In this document: positions 15,449 to 24,211 of the stretch, one piece after another | How the letters are laid out: every line of letters begins with the position of its first letter | Position numbering within the stretch: the first letter of the stretch is position 1 | From: Pumilibacter intestinalis | GTDB lineage: Bacteria; Bacillota; Clostridia; Christensenellales; Pumilibacteraceae | Length of the DNA: 64,000 bases | Assembly (NCBI RefSeq): GCF_943193005.1 | Contig: NZ_CALPCH010000013.1 | Coordinates: forward strand, 1-64,000 | Reading direction: 5' to 3' | Program-made: the position numbers and the translations under genes | The notes under the pieces: model-generated | The model's database searches: none | The model's input: only the letters and a program-made list of their open reading frames with translations | Told to the model about the DNA's origin: nothing

Positions 15449-16888
15449 TTAATATGCGCGTCCCCAGTATATTTTGTGTTTCGCTTTCTTGCCGCAACAA
15501 ACGCATTTGTCGCCGACGGGGGATTGGTCGAACGGCATGTTCCTGCTCGAAGCCTGATACGTTTCTTTTATCTTGTCTTCGCAAGCTCTGTCGCCGCACC
15601 ACATGGAAAGCGCGAAATTTTGGTTTTGCACGGCGTTGCCGAGTTCTTCCATGGTTTGCACCGTTTTTATGTGACTGTTGCGGAATTCGAGCGCGGCGGC
15701 GTACATGCTTTCGTGCACCTCGTCCAAAAGTTTTGCCACGGAGTCGGCAAGGTTATCTATGGAAACGGTGAACTTTTCGCCCGCCTTATCTCTGCGAGAA
15801 ACTGTTACAACGCCGTTTTCTATGTCGCGCGGGCCTACCTCTATGCGGAGCGGTACGCCCTTCATTTCGTATTCGTTGAATTTCCAACCGGGGCTGTTGT
15901 CGGTATCGTCGAGTTTAACTCTTACGCCCGCTTTTGCGAGTTGAGTTTTGAGTTCCTCGGCTTTTTCCGTAACGCCGGGTTTGTGCGCGGCAATGGGGAT
16001 TATAACGGCTTGAACGGGCGCAACGCGGGGCGGGAGCTTGAGTCCGCGTTCGTCGCCGTGTGCCATTATCACCGCGCCTATAAGGCGGGTGGAAACGCCC
16101 CAGCTCGATTGATGGGGGTGCTTGAGAACGCCGTCTTTATCGAGGAACTTTATATCGAACGCGCGGGCAAAGTTGTCGGTGAGGTAGTGGGAGGTTCCCG
16201 CCTGCAAACTCTTGCCGTCGAGCATCATAGCTTCTATGGAGTATGTGGCTTCCGCGCCCGCAAACTTTTCTTTCTCGCTCTTTTTGCCGGTAAGCATGGG
16301 AATGGCGAGCACGTTTTTGGCGAACTCGTCGTACACGTTGAGCATCTTTATAGTTTCTTCTTTGGCTTCTTCGGGCGAGGCGTGCACGGTGTGACCTTCC
16401 TGCCACAAAAACTCGCTCGTGCGCAAGAACGGGCGGGTGGTTTTCTCCCAACGCACTACGTTCGCCCACTGATTGATTAGCACGGGCAAGTCGCGGTAAG
16501 ACTGTATCCACTTAGCGTACATATCGCCTATTATAGTTTCGCTTGTGGGGCGTATAACGAGTTTTTCGGGAAGCTCGTTTTCTCCCACGTGCGTTACGAG
16601 CGCAACCTCGGGCGCAAAGCCCTCCACGTGCTCGGCTTCTTTCATTAAAAAGCCGTAGGGGATAAGCATGGGGAAATAGGCGTTTTCGTGACCCGTTTCC
16701 TTAAACCGCTTGTCAAGCTCGCGCTGTATGTTTTCCCAAACGGCGTAACCGTAAGGGCGTATCACCATAGTGCCTTTTACCGGTCCGTAGTCTACGAGCT
16801 TTGTTTTCAAAACTACGTCGGTGTACCATTGGGGGAAGTTCTCGTGAATATCGGCTATTTCTTTTACGAATTCGTTAGCCTTTGCCAT
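15449..16888 (-). CDS. proS: Prolyl-tRNA synthetase (eukaryote/archaeon-like type)
   Basis: A protein of 479 residues, the length of the short type without the bacterial editing insertion. Class II motifs are visible (motif 2 F-L-R-T-S-E-F-L-W-Q-E-G-H-T), and the C-terminal domain carries C-V-C-C-G plus an earlier Cys and ends in G-R-A-Y with the terminal Tyr typical of this type. It charges tRNA-Pro. The ATG at 16888 follows AAGGAG; the in-frame ATG 24 codons upstream has no ribosome-binding site and would add a basic non-conserved extension. The promoter is at 16950-16979. No T-box is seen in the short leader. Confidence 0.95.
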   Translation of the reverse strand: MAKANEFVKEIADIHENFPQWYTDVVLKTKLVDYGPVKGTMVIRPYGYAVWENIQRELDKRFKETGHENAYFPMLIPYGFLMKEAEHVEGFAPEVALVTHVGENELPEKLVIRPTSETIIGDMYAKWIQSYRDLPVLINQWANVVRWEKTTRPFLRTSEFLWQEGHTVHASPEEAKEETIKMLNVYDEFAKNVLAIPMLTGKKSEKEKFAGAEATYSIEAMMLDGKSLQAGTSHYLTDNFARAFDIKFLDKDGVLKHPHQSSWGVSTRLIGAVIMAHGDERGLKLPPRVAPVQAVIIPIAAHKPGVTEKAEELKTQLAKAGVRVKLDDTDNSPGWKFNEYEMKGVPLRIEVGPRDIENGVVTVSRRDKAGEKFTVSIDNLADSVAKLLDEVHESMYAAALEFRNSHIKTVQTMEELGNAVQNQNFALSMWCGDRACEDKIKETYQASSRNMPFDQSPVGDKCVCCGKKAKHKIYWGRAY

Positions 16889-16949
16889 ACCGTTTATGCT
16901 CCTTTTGCGCACAGTGCTTTTTTTGCGTTTATTTATATCGTATAAAACG

Positions 16950-16979
16950 ATTATACTCAAAAAGCGGCGCGGTTGTCAA
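16950..16979 (-). promoter_or_regulatory. Promoter for proS
   Basis: Minus strand: TTGACA (16979-16974), an 18-bp spacer and TATAAT (16955-16950). The leader to the ATG at 16888 is about 55 nt. Confidence 0.75.
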
Positions 16980-16996
16980 GCGAAGGGCGGAGGCTG

Positions 16997-17248
16997 TCAC
17001 AAAAACAAAACTATTGCTATCACGAGCGCGGCTCCCGGTATGCCGAGCATGCCTACGATAAGCGCGTTAAACGGGTTGAGCGGAATATCGAGCGGCGTGA
17101 ACACGGAGAGCATAACGAGCAAAAACGCGCCCGCGGCGGTGTTGAGCATAATGCGGAAAATACCCTTGATTTTGAGAGAGAACAGCCAGCCGCAGAAGAG
17201 CACGGCAAGCGCGCCTATAAAATAAGATAAAACGGTTTCGTAACTCAT
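16997..17248 (-). CDS. bofA: BofA family pro-SigK processing inhibitor
   Basis: An 83-residue protein with two hydrophobic halves and the family pattern N-T-A-A-G-A-F-L-L, P-L-N-P-F-N-A-L-I-V-G and G-I-P-G-A-A-L-V. In Bacillus, BofA holds the SpoIVFB protease inactive in the outer forespore membrane until the SigG checkpoint. No clear ribosome-binding site is seen. It lies just upstream of proS on the same strand, but the strong proS promoter lies between them, so it may be read through or solo. It supports an endospore-forming host. Confidence 0.82.
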   Translation of the reverse strand: MSYETVLSYFIGALAVLFCGWLFSLKIKGIFRIMLNTAAGAFLLVMLSVFTPLDIPLNPFNALIVGMLGIPGAALVIAIVLFL

Positions 17249-17301
17249 AATAAAGCTATATGCACGGCTTGTCTTAAAAAGTCCGCACGTGATAATATTT
17301 G

Positions 17302-17330
17302 TTGACGAAAATATATAAAAGTGATATCAT
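17302..17330 (+). promoter_or_regulatory. Promoter for metK-recD2
   Basis: TTGACG (17302-17307), a 17-bp spacer and TATCAT (17325-17330). The leader is only about 20 nt, so there is no room for a SAM riboswitch. AAGGAGAG precedes the ATG. Confidence 0.7.
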
Positions 17331-17357
17331 ATATCGGAAAAGGAGAGAATTGTTTTT

Positions 17358-18551
17358 ATGGAAACCAAGTATAAACTCATAACCTCGGAGAGCGTAACCG
17401 AAGGACACCCCGACAAAGTGTGCGACCTCATAGCCGACACTATTTTGGACTGTGCGCTCGAACAAGACCCCGAGAGCCGCATTGCGTGCGAGGTTTGTTG
17501 CACCACCGGTCTTGTTATGGTGCTCGGCGAGTTTACAACCAACGGCTACATAGATATCCCCGCCGTTGTGCGCCGCACGGTTTCCGATATCGGCTACAAT
17601 AACGCCGATTTCGGCTTCGATTCCAAGACCTGCGCGGTGGTAACGAGCATAAAGGAGCAGAGCGTCGATATATCCGCGGGAGTAACCGAAGCTCTCGAAA
17701 AGCGGCGCGACAGCCGCGACCCCGCCGACACGGTGGGCGCGGGCGACCAGGGCATGATGTTCGGCTACGCCACGAGCGAAACCGAAGAGCTTATGCCGCT
17801 TCCCATAACTTTGGCGCACAAACTCACCAAAGCCCTTTCCGACGCGAGAAGGAACGGAGATTTGCCGTATCTGCGCCCCGACGGCAAAGCGCAGGTAACG
17901 GTTGCGTACGACGGAAACAAACCCGTGTACGTTGATACCGTGGTGCTTTCCACACAGCACGACGAAAACGTAGAGCACGACGCTTTGGAAGAGGACGTGA
18001 TAGAAAAGATAATAAAGCCCACGATAGGCGGAAAATACGTCACGCCCAAAACCAAATATTTCATAAATCCCACGGGCAGGTTCGTTATAGGCGGACCTGC
18101 GGGCGACAGCGGCGTTACCGGCAGAAAGATAATAGTTGATACCTACGGCGGCGTTTGCCCGCACGGCGGCGGCGCGTTCTCGGGCAAAGACCCCACAAAG
18201 GTGGATAGAAGCGCGTGCTACTACGCCCGCTACGTTTGCAAAAACATGGTTGCGGCGGGCGCGGCGGAGAAAATGGAGCTTCAGGTTGCATACGCCATAG
18301 GCAAGGCGCGACCCGTAAGCCTTTCCATAAACACGTTCGGAACGTCGGCATATTCGGACGAAGACCTTATAAATATAATAAACGAACTGTTCGATTTCCG
18401 CCCCTTGAGCATAATAGAAAACCTCGAACTTAAAAAGCCTATATACCGCTTTACCACCATAGGCGGGCATTTCGGCAAAAACGATATGACTTGGGAACGC
18501 ACCGATAAGGCGGACAAAATTCGCGCCCGCTTAAAAGAAATAATATTGTAA
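17358..18551 (+). CDS. metK: S-adenosylmethionine synthetase
   Basis: A protein of 397 residues, normal length. It makes SAM from methionine and ATP. Signature segments are the N-terminal [12 protein letters not shown], the [12 protein letters not shown] hexapeptide region and the Gly-rich loop G-G-G-A-F-S-G-K-D. It is followed with no gap by recD2 (TAA then ATG), so the two are co-transcribed. The products of SAM use are recycled by mtnN at 2808. Confidence 0.98.
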   Translation: METKYKLITSESVTEGHPDKVCDLIADTILDCALEQDPESRIACEVCCTTGLVMVLGEFTTNGYIDIPAVVRRTVSDIGYNNADFGFDSKTCAVVTSIKEQSVDISAGVTEALEKRRDSRDPADTVGAGDQGMMFGYATSETEELMPLPITLAHKLTKALSDARRNGDLPYLRPDGKAQVTVAYDGNKPVYVDTVVLSTQHDENVEHDALEEDVIEKIIKPTIGGKYVTPKTKYFINPTGRFVIGGPAGDSGVTGRKIIVDTYGGVCPHGGGAFSGKDPTKVDRSACYYARYVCKNMVAAGAAEKMELQVAYAIGKARPVSLSINTFGTSAYSDEDLINIINELFDFRPLSIIENLELKKPIYRFTTIGGHFGKNDMTWERTDKADKIRARLKEIIL

Positions 18552-20783
18552 ATGATAATTTCGGGCGAGATAGACGAAGTACGTTTCCGAAACGAAGAAA
18601 ACGGTTATACCATTGCCGTGCTCGATTGCGAGGGCGAGCCGCTCGTGTGCGTGGGGGCGTTTCCTCCCGTGTCCGAGGGCGAGTATCTCTCGCTCGAGGG
18701 CGATTTTACCGTGCACCCCAAATTCGGAAAGCAGTTCAAAGTTACGGCGGTGCAAGCTGTTCGCCCCGACACGCTCGACGGTATTGTGCGCTATCTCGGA
18801 AGCGGACTCATAAAGGGGATAGGGCCCAAAACCGCGCTTGCCATAGTGGACAAGTTCGGCAAAGAAACTTTTAACGTGATTACGCAAAACCCGCAAAGGC
18901 TCGCGTCTGTAAAGGGCATAAGCAAGCAAAAGGCGGACGAGATAGCGCAAAGTTATCTCAAGATAGAAAACATGCGGCAGGCAATGGTGTTTTTGCAGGG
19001 GCACGGCATACCGCTCGGAACGTCGCTCAAAATATTCAAACGCTACGGCGACGACACCGTGAACGCGCTTACGCAAAACCCGTATCGCCTTGTGGAAGAC
19101 GTAGACGGCATAGGATTTATAACAGCCGACAAAATAGCCGCGAAACTCGGCGTGGAGCGCGACAGCGAGTACCGACTCCGCGCGGGAATTTTATATACCC
19201 TTAAAGAAGCGGCGGACAAATCGGGCAACACGTTTTTGCCGTACGGCACGCTCATATCCGAGGCTGCCGCGCTTTTGGGCGCGGACGAAAAGAACATAGA
19301 GAACACACTCGATACGCTCGCGGTGAGTCGGGCGGTAAAAACGGTGGAAACGGACGAGGGCGAAACCGCCGTTATGCTGTTGTCGGCGTACAGGGCGGAA
19401 TACGGCGCGGCGCAAAAGCTCGTTACTTTGCTTTCGTCGGGGGATATGACCGAGCGCGACTGTTCGGAAGATATAGCCGAGTTCGAACGCGCAGAGAACA
19501 TCAAACTGCACGAAACTCAGCGCAAGGCAATCGAGCTTGCGGCGGGCGGAAGCGTTGCGGTTATCACCGGCGGACCGGGCACGGGCAAAACCACGATAGT
19601 GAAATGTATACTTTCGGTGCTCGACAAGCGCGGAATTAAAACCGCGCTCATGGCTCCCACGGGCAGAGCGGCAAAGCGCATGAGCGAAAGTTGCGGCAGA
19701 GAGGCGAGCACCATACACCGTGCGCTCATGATAGGGCGCGAGGGCGACGGCTCGGACGAACCCGTAAGCGCGGGCGCGGTTATTGTAGACGAATTTTCCA
19801 TGGTGGACGTTTACCTATTCAACACGCTAATCAAGCGTATTCAGCCGTCGGTAAAGCTCATACTCGTGGGCGACTCCGACCAGTTGCCCAGCGTGGGCGC
19901 GGGAAACGTGCTCAAAGACGTTATTTCGTCGGGAGTAGTGCCCGTGGTGCGGCTCGAACGCATATACAGGCAGAGCGGAGAGAGTCTTATAGTGGAAAAC
20001 GCGCACCGCATAAACGCGGGCAAAATGCCCGAGCTCGGCAGTAAAAACGAAGATTTTTTCTTTGTTCGAGCAGGCACTCCGCAGGAGATAGCCGACGCCG
20101 CCGTGGGGCTTGCCGCCGAGCGTATCCCCAAATTTTTGGGCGTGGAGCCGTATAGGGTGCAAGTGCTGTGCCCGCTAAAGAGCGGAGTCGCAGGCTCGGT
20201 GAACGTAAACAAGCAGTTGCAAAAGCGGCTTAACGCGGGCGGCGCGTATATCGAAACCGAGGACTACCGCTATATAGAGGGCGACAAAGTAATGCACGTT
20301 GCCAACAATTATAACCTCGAGTGGCGCAAGTTCGCGGGCGGCATAGCCGAAAGCGGCGAGGGCGTTTTTAACGGCGACCTCGGAGTTATAGCCGAAATAC
20401 GAACGCAGTCGGGCGAAATAGACGTAAGGTTCGAAGACGGCAGGTTCGTTACTTACACCGCCGACGTAAGGCATCAGCTTGTGCCCGCCTACGCCATAAC
20501 GGTGCATAAGAGCCAAGGGAGCGAGTTCGACGCCGTTATAATTCCCGTGTACGGCGGCAATCCCATGATAATGACGCGCAACCTTTTGTATACCGCGGTT
20601 ACCCGCGCAAAGCGGCTTGTGGTGATAGTGGGCGAGCAATACACCGTAAAACGAATGGTGGAAAACGATTATATCGCGCTCAGATACAGTATGATGAAAA
20701 AGTTTCTTCAAGACGCTTCGGCACGCGAAACGCTGTTGTTTTCGGGCGGGCGGTTACGGCGGGAGAACGGAGAAAAGGCATGA
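18552..20783 (+). CDS. recD2: RecD2-type ATP-dependent DNA helicase
   Basis: A protein of 743 residues, matching the RecD2 subfamily (RecD without RecBC). The N-terminal OB-like part (residues 1-90) is followed by tandem helix-hairpin-helix segments (G-I-G-P-K-T-A near 95, G-I-G-F-I-T-A-D-K near 190), then helicase superfamily 1B motifs: Walker A G-G-P-G-T-G-K-T-T, D-E-F-S-M-V-D, G-D-S-D-Q-L-P-S-V, H-K-S-Q-G-S-E-F-D, and T-A-V-T-R-A-K. It unwinds DNA 5'-3' during repair. It ends 4 nt into the next gene. Confidence 0.96.
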   Translation: MIISGEIDEVRFRNEENGYTIAVLDCEGEPLVCVGAFPPVSEGEYLSLEGDFTVHPKFGKQFKVTAVQAVRPDTLDGIVRYLGSGLIKGIGPKTALAIVDKFGKETFNVITQNPQRLASVKGISKQKADEIAQSYLKIENMRQAMVFLQGHGIPLGTSLKIFKRYGDDTVNALTQNPYRLVEDVDGIGFITADKIAAKLGVERDSEYRLRAGILYTLKEAADKSGNTFLPYGTLISEAAALLGADEKNIENTLDTLAVSRAVKTVETDEGETAVMLLSAYRAEYGAAQKLVTLLSSGDMTERDCSEDIAEFERAENIKLHETQRKAIELAAGGSVAVITGGPGTGKTTIVKCILSVLDKRGIKTALMAPTGRAAKRMSESCGREASTIHRALMIGREGDGSDEPVSAGAVIVDEFSMVDVYLFNTLIKRIQPSVKLILVGDSDQLPSVGAGNVLKDVISSGVVPVVRLERIYRQSGESLIVENAHRINAGKMPELGSKNEDFFFVRAGTPQEIADAAVGLAAERIPKFLGVEPYRVQVLCPLKSGVAGSVNVNKQLQKRLNAGGAYIETEDYRYIEGDKVMHVANNYNLEWRKFAGGIAESGEGVFNGDLGVIAEIRTQSGEIDVRFEDGRFVTYTADVRHQLVPAYAITVHKSQGSEFDAVIIPVYGGNPMIMTRNLLYTAVTRAKRLVVIVGEQYTVKRMVENDYIALRYSMMKKFLQDASARETLLFSGGRLRRENGEKA

Positions 20784-21442
20784 AAAAGTATTCCAAAAAG
20801 ACTTTGATTATCACGAGGAGCATTATGTTCGCGCTCGGCGCGGCTCTCGGCTTTCTCGCCATGTACGGAATGCTTTCCGCCTATCCCGATTTGTCGCCGA
20901 AAGGCTTTGCGTATGTGTATTGCGCGGGCACGGGCTTGCTCGTGGGGCTTGTACTGCTGCTCTCGTCGTCCTCCGCGCTGTGGCTCGTTTTCACTGTGTG
21001 CGGCGGCGTTAAGAGTTTGTTTGCGGGCAAACGCGCGGACTCCAAAGAACTTTCGCGCCTGCAGATTTGCGAAGAAAATTCCGAGTGCGAGGACGAAAAA
21101 ATACGTAACGGAAACGGCGGCTATCTGCTCACCGCCTCGGCTCTCATGTGCGGCGGCATAGACAAATTTTGCCGCGATTGGCTCATAGGCGGCGCGGCTG
21201 TGCTCGATATCACCGTAAGCAAACTTATAGAACTCGGCGAGAGCGGAGAGCACGCGCTCAAAGCCTACAAAACACTGCTCGACTGCGGCTGCGCCTATAC
21301 CGCGGCGGTGGGAAAGGGCGAAGAAAGCGAACAGGCAATTCTCTACGCTCAAAAGCACGGCTTGCGTATTATCGCCGCCACCTCGTCCGAACTCGGCGAT
21401 TGCGCTTCGCCCGTGCTCGGCTTCGAGGAAATTTCAGGCTGA
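20780..21442 (+). CDS. Two-helix membrane protein, unknown function
   Basis: A protein of 220 residues. Two hydrophobic segments (about 10-32 and 46-75) precede a soluble C-terminal part with alternating hydrophobic strands (A-A-V-L-D-I-T-V-S-K-L, L-R-I-I-A-A-T-S-S-E-L-G). The layout vaguely recalls membrane PIN-domain proteins such as YacL, but the conserved acidic residues cannot be matched, so I do not assign it. The ATG overlaps the recD2 stop by 4 nt, showing coupling. It converges on, and overlaps by 9 nt, the unknown gene from the minus strand. Confidence 0.7.
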   Translation: MKKYSKKTLIITRSIMFALGAALGFLAMYGMLSAYPDLSPKGFAYVYCAGTGLLVGLVLLLSSSSALWLVFTVCGGVKSLFAGKRADSKELSRLQICEENSECEDEKIRNGNGGYLLTASALMCGGIDKFCRDWLIGGAAVLDITVSKLIELGESGEHALKAYKTLLDCGCAYTAAVGKGEESEQAILYAQKHGLRIIAATSSELGDCASPVLGFEEISG

Positions 21443-22276
21443 ATAACACGAATTTATTAAGGTTTCGTGCAGTTCGTTGGGAAAGTAAACAAAATCGAAT
21501 GAATTTATAAGATAAGGCAGGATTGCCGTTTTGTTTTGCGAATAAGCCTCCGAAACAACTATTTTACTCTTTTTTATTTCTATCAAAGAGGGAATATGTT
21601 CCATATTGTTTATGGTATCTATATTTCCGAACGTATTCTTTTTATCGGCAAAATAACGGGTAACGTCGTCGCCGGGCTTAATAATACCGTTTATTAAAGC
21701 TCTTATTAACTTACACCATGATTTGAGTTGTAAGCGTAATATAATTCGGAAATTTTGTATATATATCGTTTGTATTGTGTTCGGTACTCTGATTTCCGTT
21801 TTAAGTAAACTTTCCGCCAACTCGTTGAATAATCGCAACGTGTCGGTTGCGTAGGCTTCGCGCGTAACGTACCGTTTTATGTAGGCATTGAAAATTTCGC
21901 TTTTGATATTTTCCGTGTTTTGAACCGAATATTCTTCATATATATATTTATCGCCCAAAAACGCTACGGAAGGAAATTCGTATATTTCCCCTTGCGGCGG
22001 TATCAAGCGTACCAACTCGGAAATTAAGTACGGCTTTAATTTGTTTATCGAGTTTTCGTTAATAAAAATATCCAAATCTTTTATAGTAAAATATTCTTTG
22101 CCTATTTCGTTTATTTGCTTTGCATAGGCAATTGATTCGTTTATTTCCTCCTCGGAAATAGCGCAGTTGCGTAAAGAAACAAAACGCGTATTTCGGTTTA
22201 TAAGCAAATAGCCGAAAATCGTTGAAATAAAACTGTCGGCATAACATTCTTGAGAGGTTATTAAATCTTCGTTCAT
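21434..22276 (-). CDS. Unknown protein partnered with SLOG-domain protein
   Basis: A protein of 280 residues, soluble, rich in Ile, Asn and Glu, predicted mainly helical; no known motif recognised. It lies 5 nt downstream of the SLOG gene, so the two form an operon. An AAGGAG is 11-12 nt from the ATG. Base composition is clearly AT-richer than the surrounding housekeeping genes, and codons ending in A/T dominate, which suggests horizontal acquisition. A role as effector of the SLOG sensor is inferred only from pairing. Confidence 0.72.
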   Translation of the reverse strand: MNEDLITSQECYADSFISTIFGYLLINRNTRFVSLRNCAISEEEINESIAYAKQINEIGKEYFTIKDLDIFINENSINKLKPYLISELVRLIPPQGEIYEFPSVAFLGDKYIYEEYSVQNTENIKSEIFNAYIKRYVTREAYATDTLRLFNELAESLLKTEIRVPNTIQTIYIQNFRIILRLQLKSWCKLIRALINGIIKPGDDVTRYFADKKNTFGNIDTINNMEHIPSLIEIKKSKIVVSEAYSQNKTAILPYLINSFDFVYFPNELHETLINSCYSA

Positions 22277-22281
22277 TGCAA

Positions 22282-22752
22282 TTATAGCTCCTTAAAAATA
22301 TTACAAATCGGTTTTTTCTTTTTTGCGGCGTATTCCACGGATATTTCGGTTCCGCTCGCTCTGTTTTTGAGTCGGTATCTCTCGTTATAATACACAACAA
22401 GTTTATCGCACATATCAATCATAACTTTATTGCGTTTTACGTATGCTCTGTAACCCGCGTTATGCACCTCTACAGGATAGAAAGTGTCTTCATATAAAGT
22501 GAGCAGATAGTTGCGGTAATCGTCGTGAATATACTCGTATTCGCCGCGTACATATATTCGTTTGATATGCGGGTACTTGTTTTTCAGTAGCGTAACGGTT
22601 TCGTAGCAGATATCGTTAAATTCGCTTTTACTCCCGAATAAAAACGTATCGGCTTTTTCGTTTACGATAAGCGACTCGATTGTTTCAAGCAATCGAGTTT
22701 TTAATTGTGGCGTAATATCGGTATATCTATGACCTATAAATGCAACTATCAT
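22282..22752 (-). CDS. SLOG superfamily (DUF1273/YspA-like) nucleotide-sensing protein
   Basis: A protein of 156 residues. It opens with I-V-A-F-I-G-H-R, the glycine-His-Arg loop after the first strand, followed by D-T-F-L-F-G-S-K-S-E-F-N, R-I-Y-V-R-G-E-Y, and the late G-T-E-I-S-V-E-Y-A-A-K-K-K-K-P-I segment, the order seen in SLOG/DUF1273 proteins with a Rossmann-like fold that binds nucleotide-derived ligands. Start: ATG at 22752 with GAGGT 5 nt upstream; earlier in-frame ATGs lie in the promoter. It is divergent from the XRE genes. Ligand unknown; SLOG proteins often act in phage-defence signalling, but small YspA-like ones are also housekeeping. Confidence 0.78.
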   Translation of the reverse strand: MIVAFIGHRYTDITPQLKTRLLETIESLIVNEKADTFLFGSKSEFNDICYETVTLLKNKYPHIKRIYVRGEYEYIHDDYRNYLLTLYEDTFYPVEVHNAGYRAYVKRNKVMIDMCDKLVVYYNERYRLKNRASGTEISVEYAAKKKKPICNIFKEL

Positions 22753-22768
22753 TTTAGACCTCAAAAGC

Positions 22769-22797
22769 ATTATAGCATGAAGAACAAAATAAGGCAA
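22769..22797 (-). promoter_or_regulatory. Promoter for the SLOG operon
   Basis: Minus strand: TTGCCT (22797-22792), a 17-bp spacer and TATAAT (22774-22769), then GAGGT and the ATG at 22752. Confidence 0.75.
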
Positions 22798-22802
22798 TCA
22801 AA

Positions 22803-22839
22803 TATGTATTTATAAATACATAAAATAAATGCGCATTTA
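22803..22839. promoter_or_regulatory. Two perfect palindromes, candidate operators
   Basis: TATGTATTTATAAATACATA (22803-22822) is a perfect 20-bp palindrome, and TAAATGCGCATTTA (22826-22839) a perfect 14-bp one. They sit between the divergent SLOG and XRE promoters, where binding by the XRE proteins could control both directions. Confidence 0.55.
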
Positions 22840-22850
22840 ATAGAATGTAA

Positions 22851-22888
22851 TTGAAAGGCGTATTTTTAATGGGTATATCGTTTATAAT
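22851..22888 (+). promoter_or_regulatory. Promoter region of the XRE operon
   Basis: TTGAAA (22851-22856), a 17-bp spacer and TATATC (22874-22879); a better -10 TATAAT lies at 22883-22888 but lacks a matching -35. Either could start the XRE transcript. Confidence 0.45.
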
Positions 22889-22931
22889 ACATATGTAAAA
22901 GACATAAAGTAACAATATAGAGGTAATGAAA

Positions 22932-23174
22932 TTGACAACTAATGATGCTGTTGCTGCGAGAATAAAAAAATTATTAAAAGAGCGAGGCATTACATTATAT
23001 AGACTTGAACAAAAGTCAGGAGTATATCACGGTGTTATGGATAGAATAATGAAAGGCATAAATCATACCATTGAACTATCTACAACTTTCAAACTTGCTC
23101 GTGGTTTTAATATGGGGATTTGTGAATTTTTGAATGATGACGTTTTTCGTTCTGAAGACTTAGAAATTGATTGA
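22932..23174 (+). CDS. XRE-type HTH regulator, first tandem copy
   Basis: An 80-residue helix-turn-helix protein: A-R-I-K-K-L-L-K-E-R-G-I-T-L-Y-R-L is helix 1-2, with K-S-G-V-Y-H-G-V-M-D-R-I-M as recognition helix region. The whole protein is little more than the DNA-binding domain. I place the start at TTG 22932, because GAGG is 8 nt upstream and the resulting N-terminus matches the neighbouring paralogue exactly; ATG 22926 is only 2 nt from GAGG. It is about 80% identical to the next gene by eye, so a recent duplication. AT-rich. Confidence 0.85.
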   Translation: MTTNDAVAARIKKLLKERGITLYRLEQKSGVYHGVMDRIMKGINHTIELSTTFKLARGFNMGICEFLNDDVFRSEDLEID

Positions 23175-23189
23175 TTATAGGAAAAGAAG

Positions 23190-23432
23190 ATGACGACAAA
23201 TGATGCAGTGGCAAAAAGAATATCCAAACTTTTGAAAGAAAAGGATATAACTATATATCGGCTTGAGCAAAAGTCTGGAGTGTATCATGGGGCAATGGAT
23301 AGGATAATGAAGGGTAAAAATCGTTCAATTGTCTTATCGACAATATATAAACTTGCGCGAGGATTTAATATAAGTATTTATGAATTTTTGGACGATGATG
23401 TTTTTCGTTCCGAAGATTTAGAGATTGACTGA
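23190..23432 (+). CDS. XRE-type HTH regulator, second tandem copy
   Basis: An 80-residue protein that differs from its neighbour at 16 of 80 positions by my count. Changes cluster in the recognition helix and the following loop (V35A, I43K, H45R, E48V), while both termini (M-T-T-N-D-A-V-A and F-R-S-E-D-L-E-I-D) are unchanged. This suggests duplicated regulators drifting to different DNA targets. A purine-rich GGAAAAGAAG precedes the ATG. It probably shares the transcript with both neighbours. Confidence 0.85.
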   Translation: MTTNDAVAKRISKLLKEKDITIYRLEQKSGVYHGAMDRIMKGKNRSIVLSTIYKLARGFNISIYEFLDDDVFRSEDLEID

Positions 23433-23448
23433 TTATAGGCAAAACTTT

Positions 23449-23757
23449 ATGACTGAAAAAGAACGTATAGACATGCTTAGAATTGAACGCGGTTGGACTA
23501 TAAATAAATTGGCTGAAGAAATCGGGATTTCGAATAAGGCAGTTTATTCTTGGTATCAAAAGAACGGTAATAATCCGAGTGCTAAGTCAATTGCGAAAGC
23601 ATGTGAAGCATTTAAGATGTCAATGACGGAGTTTTATTCAGGCGTTGATGCGGGCGATAAGTCGCAAAATGAAATTTTGTTGATAGATACTTTTCGTAAA
23701 GTGCCGCTTGACGAGCAAGATAAAGTTTTACAAATAGTAAAAATCTTTACAAAATAG
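23449..23757 (+). CDS. XRE-family regulator with C-terminal tail
   Basis: A protein of 102 residues. A classical HTH_3 domain fills residues 1-60 (R-I-D-M-L-R-I-E-R-G-W-T-I-N-K-L-A-E-E-I-G, then S-N-K-A-V-Y-S-W-Y), followed by a short helical tail (V-P-L-D-E-Q-D-K-V-L-Q-I-V) common in phage-type and toxin-antitoxin-type regulators. The ATG at 23449 is chosen; a TTG at 23425 overlaps the previous gene and adds no conserved residues. The ribosome-binding site is weak. It is not closely related to the two upstream copies. Confidence 0.82.
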   Translation: MTEKERIDMLRIERGWTINKLAEEIGISNKAVYSWYQKNGNNPSAKSIAKACEAFKMSMTEFYSGVDAGDKSQNEILLIDTFRKVPLDEQDKVLQIVKIFTK

Positions 23758-23779
23758 CGTTTGCGTTTCTCATGAATGG

Positions 23780-24103
23780 GATTGCTTCGGAAACGAGTTT
23801 CCTCGCAATGACAAGTGAGCCGAGGGGGATTGTGTCGGAACTAAAGTTCCTCGCAAGGACAAGCATTATCGAACCGTCATTGCGAGCGAGTGTAACGAGC
23901 GCGGCAATCTCGGGCATGAGGACGGTATAGTTGCTGTTGTTTTCTCATGAATGGGATTGCTTCGGAAACAAGTTTCCTCGCAATGACAAGTGAGCCGAGG
24001 GGGATTGCTTCGGGAACTAAAGTTCCTCGCAATGACAATGTGCATACCCGTCATTGCGGTTTCCATGTCATTGCGAGGAGGGCGTAGCCCGACGTGGCAA
24101 TCC
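23780..24103. repeat. Cluster F of hairpin repeats (six full units, one partial)
   Basis: Units lie at about 23780-23812, 23828-23860, 23876-23911, 23954-23987, 24003-24036 and 24067-24103, with a fragment at 24050-24060. Two segments (23771-23830 and 23945-24005) are near copies of one another, indicating a local duplication. Apart from a promoter at 24176 there is nothing else in 23758-24211. Confidence 0.92.
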
Positions 24104-24175
24104 CCTGCATGGAACACGTAAGGCGGCTGTTGCGAAAATAAAACAAACATTATTTTCATGTTGCCCGAAAAGCGA

Positions 24176-24205
24176 TTGACGAAAGCATGGCAAAAGGTAT
24201 AAAAT
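24176..24205 (+). promoter_or_regulatory. Promoter that would give a leaderless GTG-start mRNA
   Basis: TTGACG (24176-24181), an 18-bp spacer and TAAAAT (24200-24205), then 6 nt to the GTG at 24212. No ribosome-binding site is seen. Confidence 0.62.
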
Positions 24206-24211
24206 AATAGC

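Noticed and set aside
17249-17357. SAM riboswitch before metK
   Set aside because: The transcribed leader is about 20 nt; no room and no SAM motif.
21434-23757. Prophage remnant
   Set aside because: The XRE genes are phage-like, but no integrase, structural or lysis gene and no attachment repeats were found.
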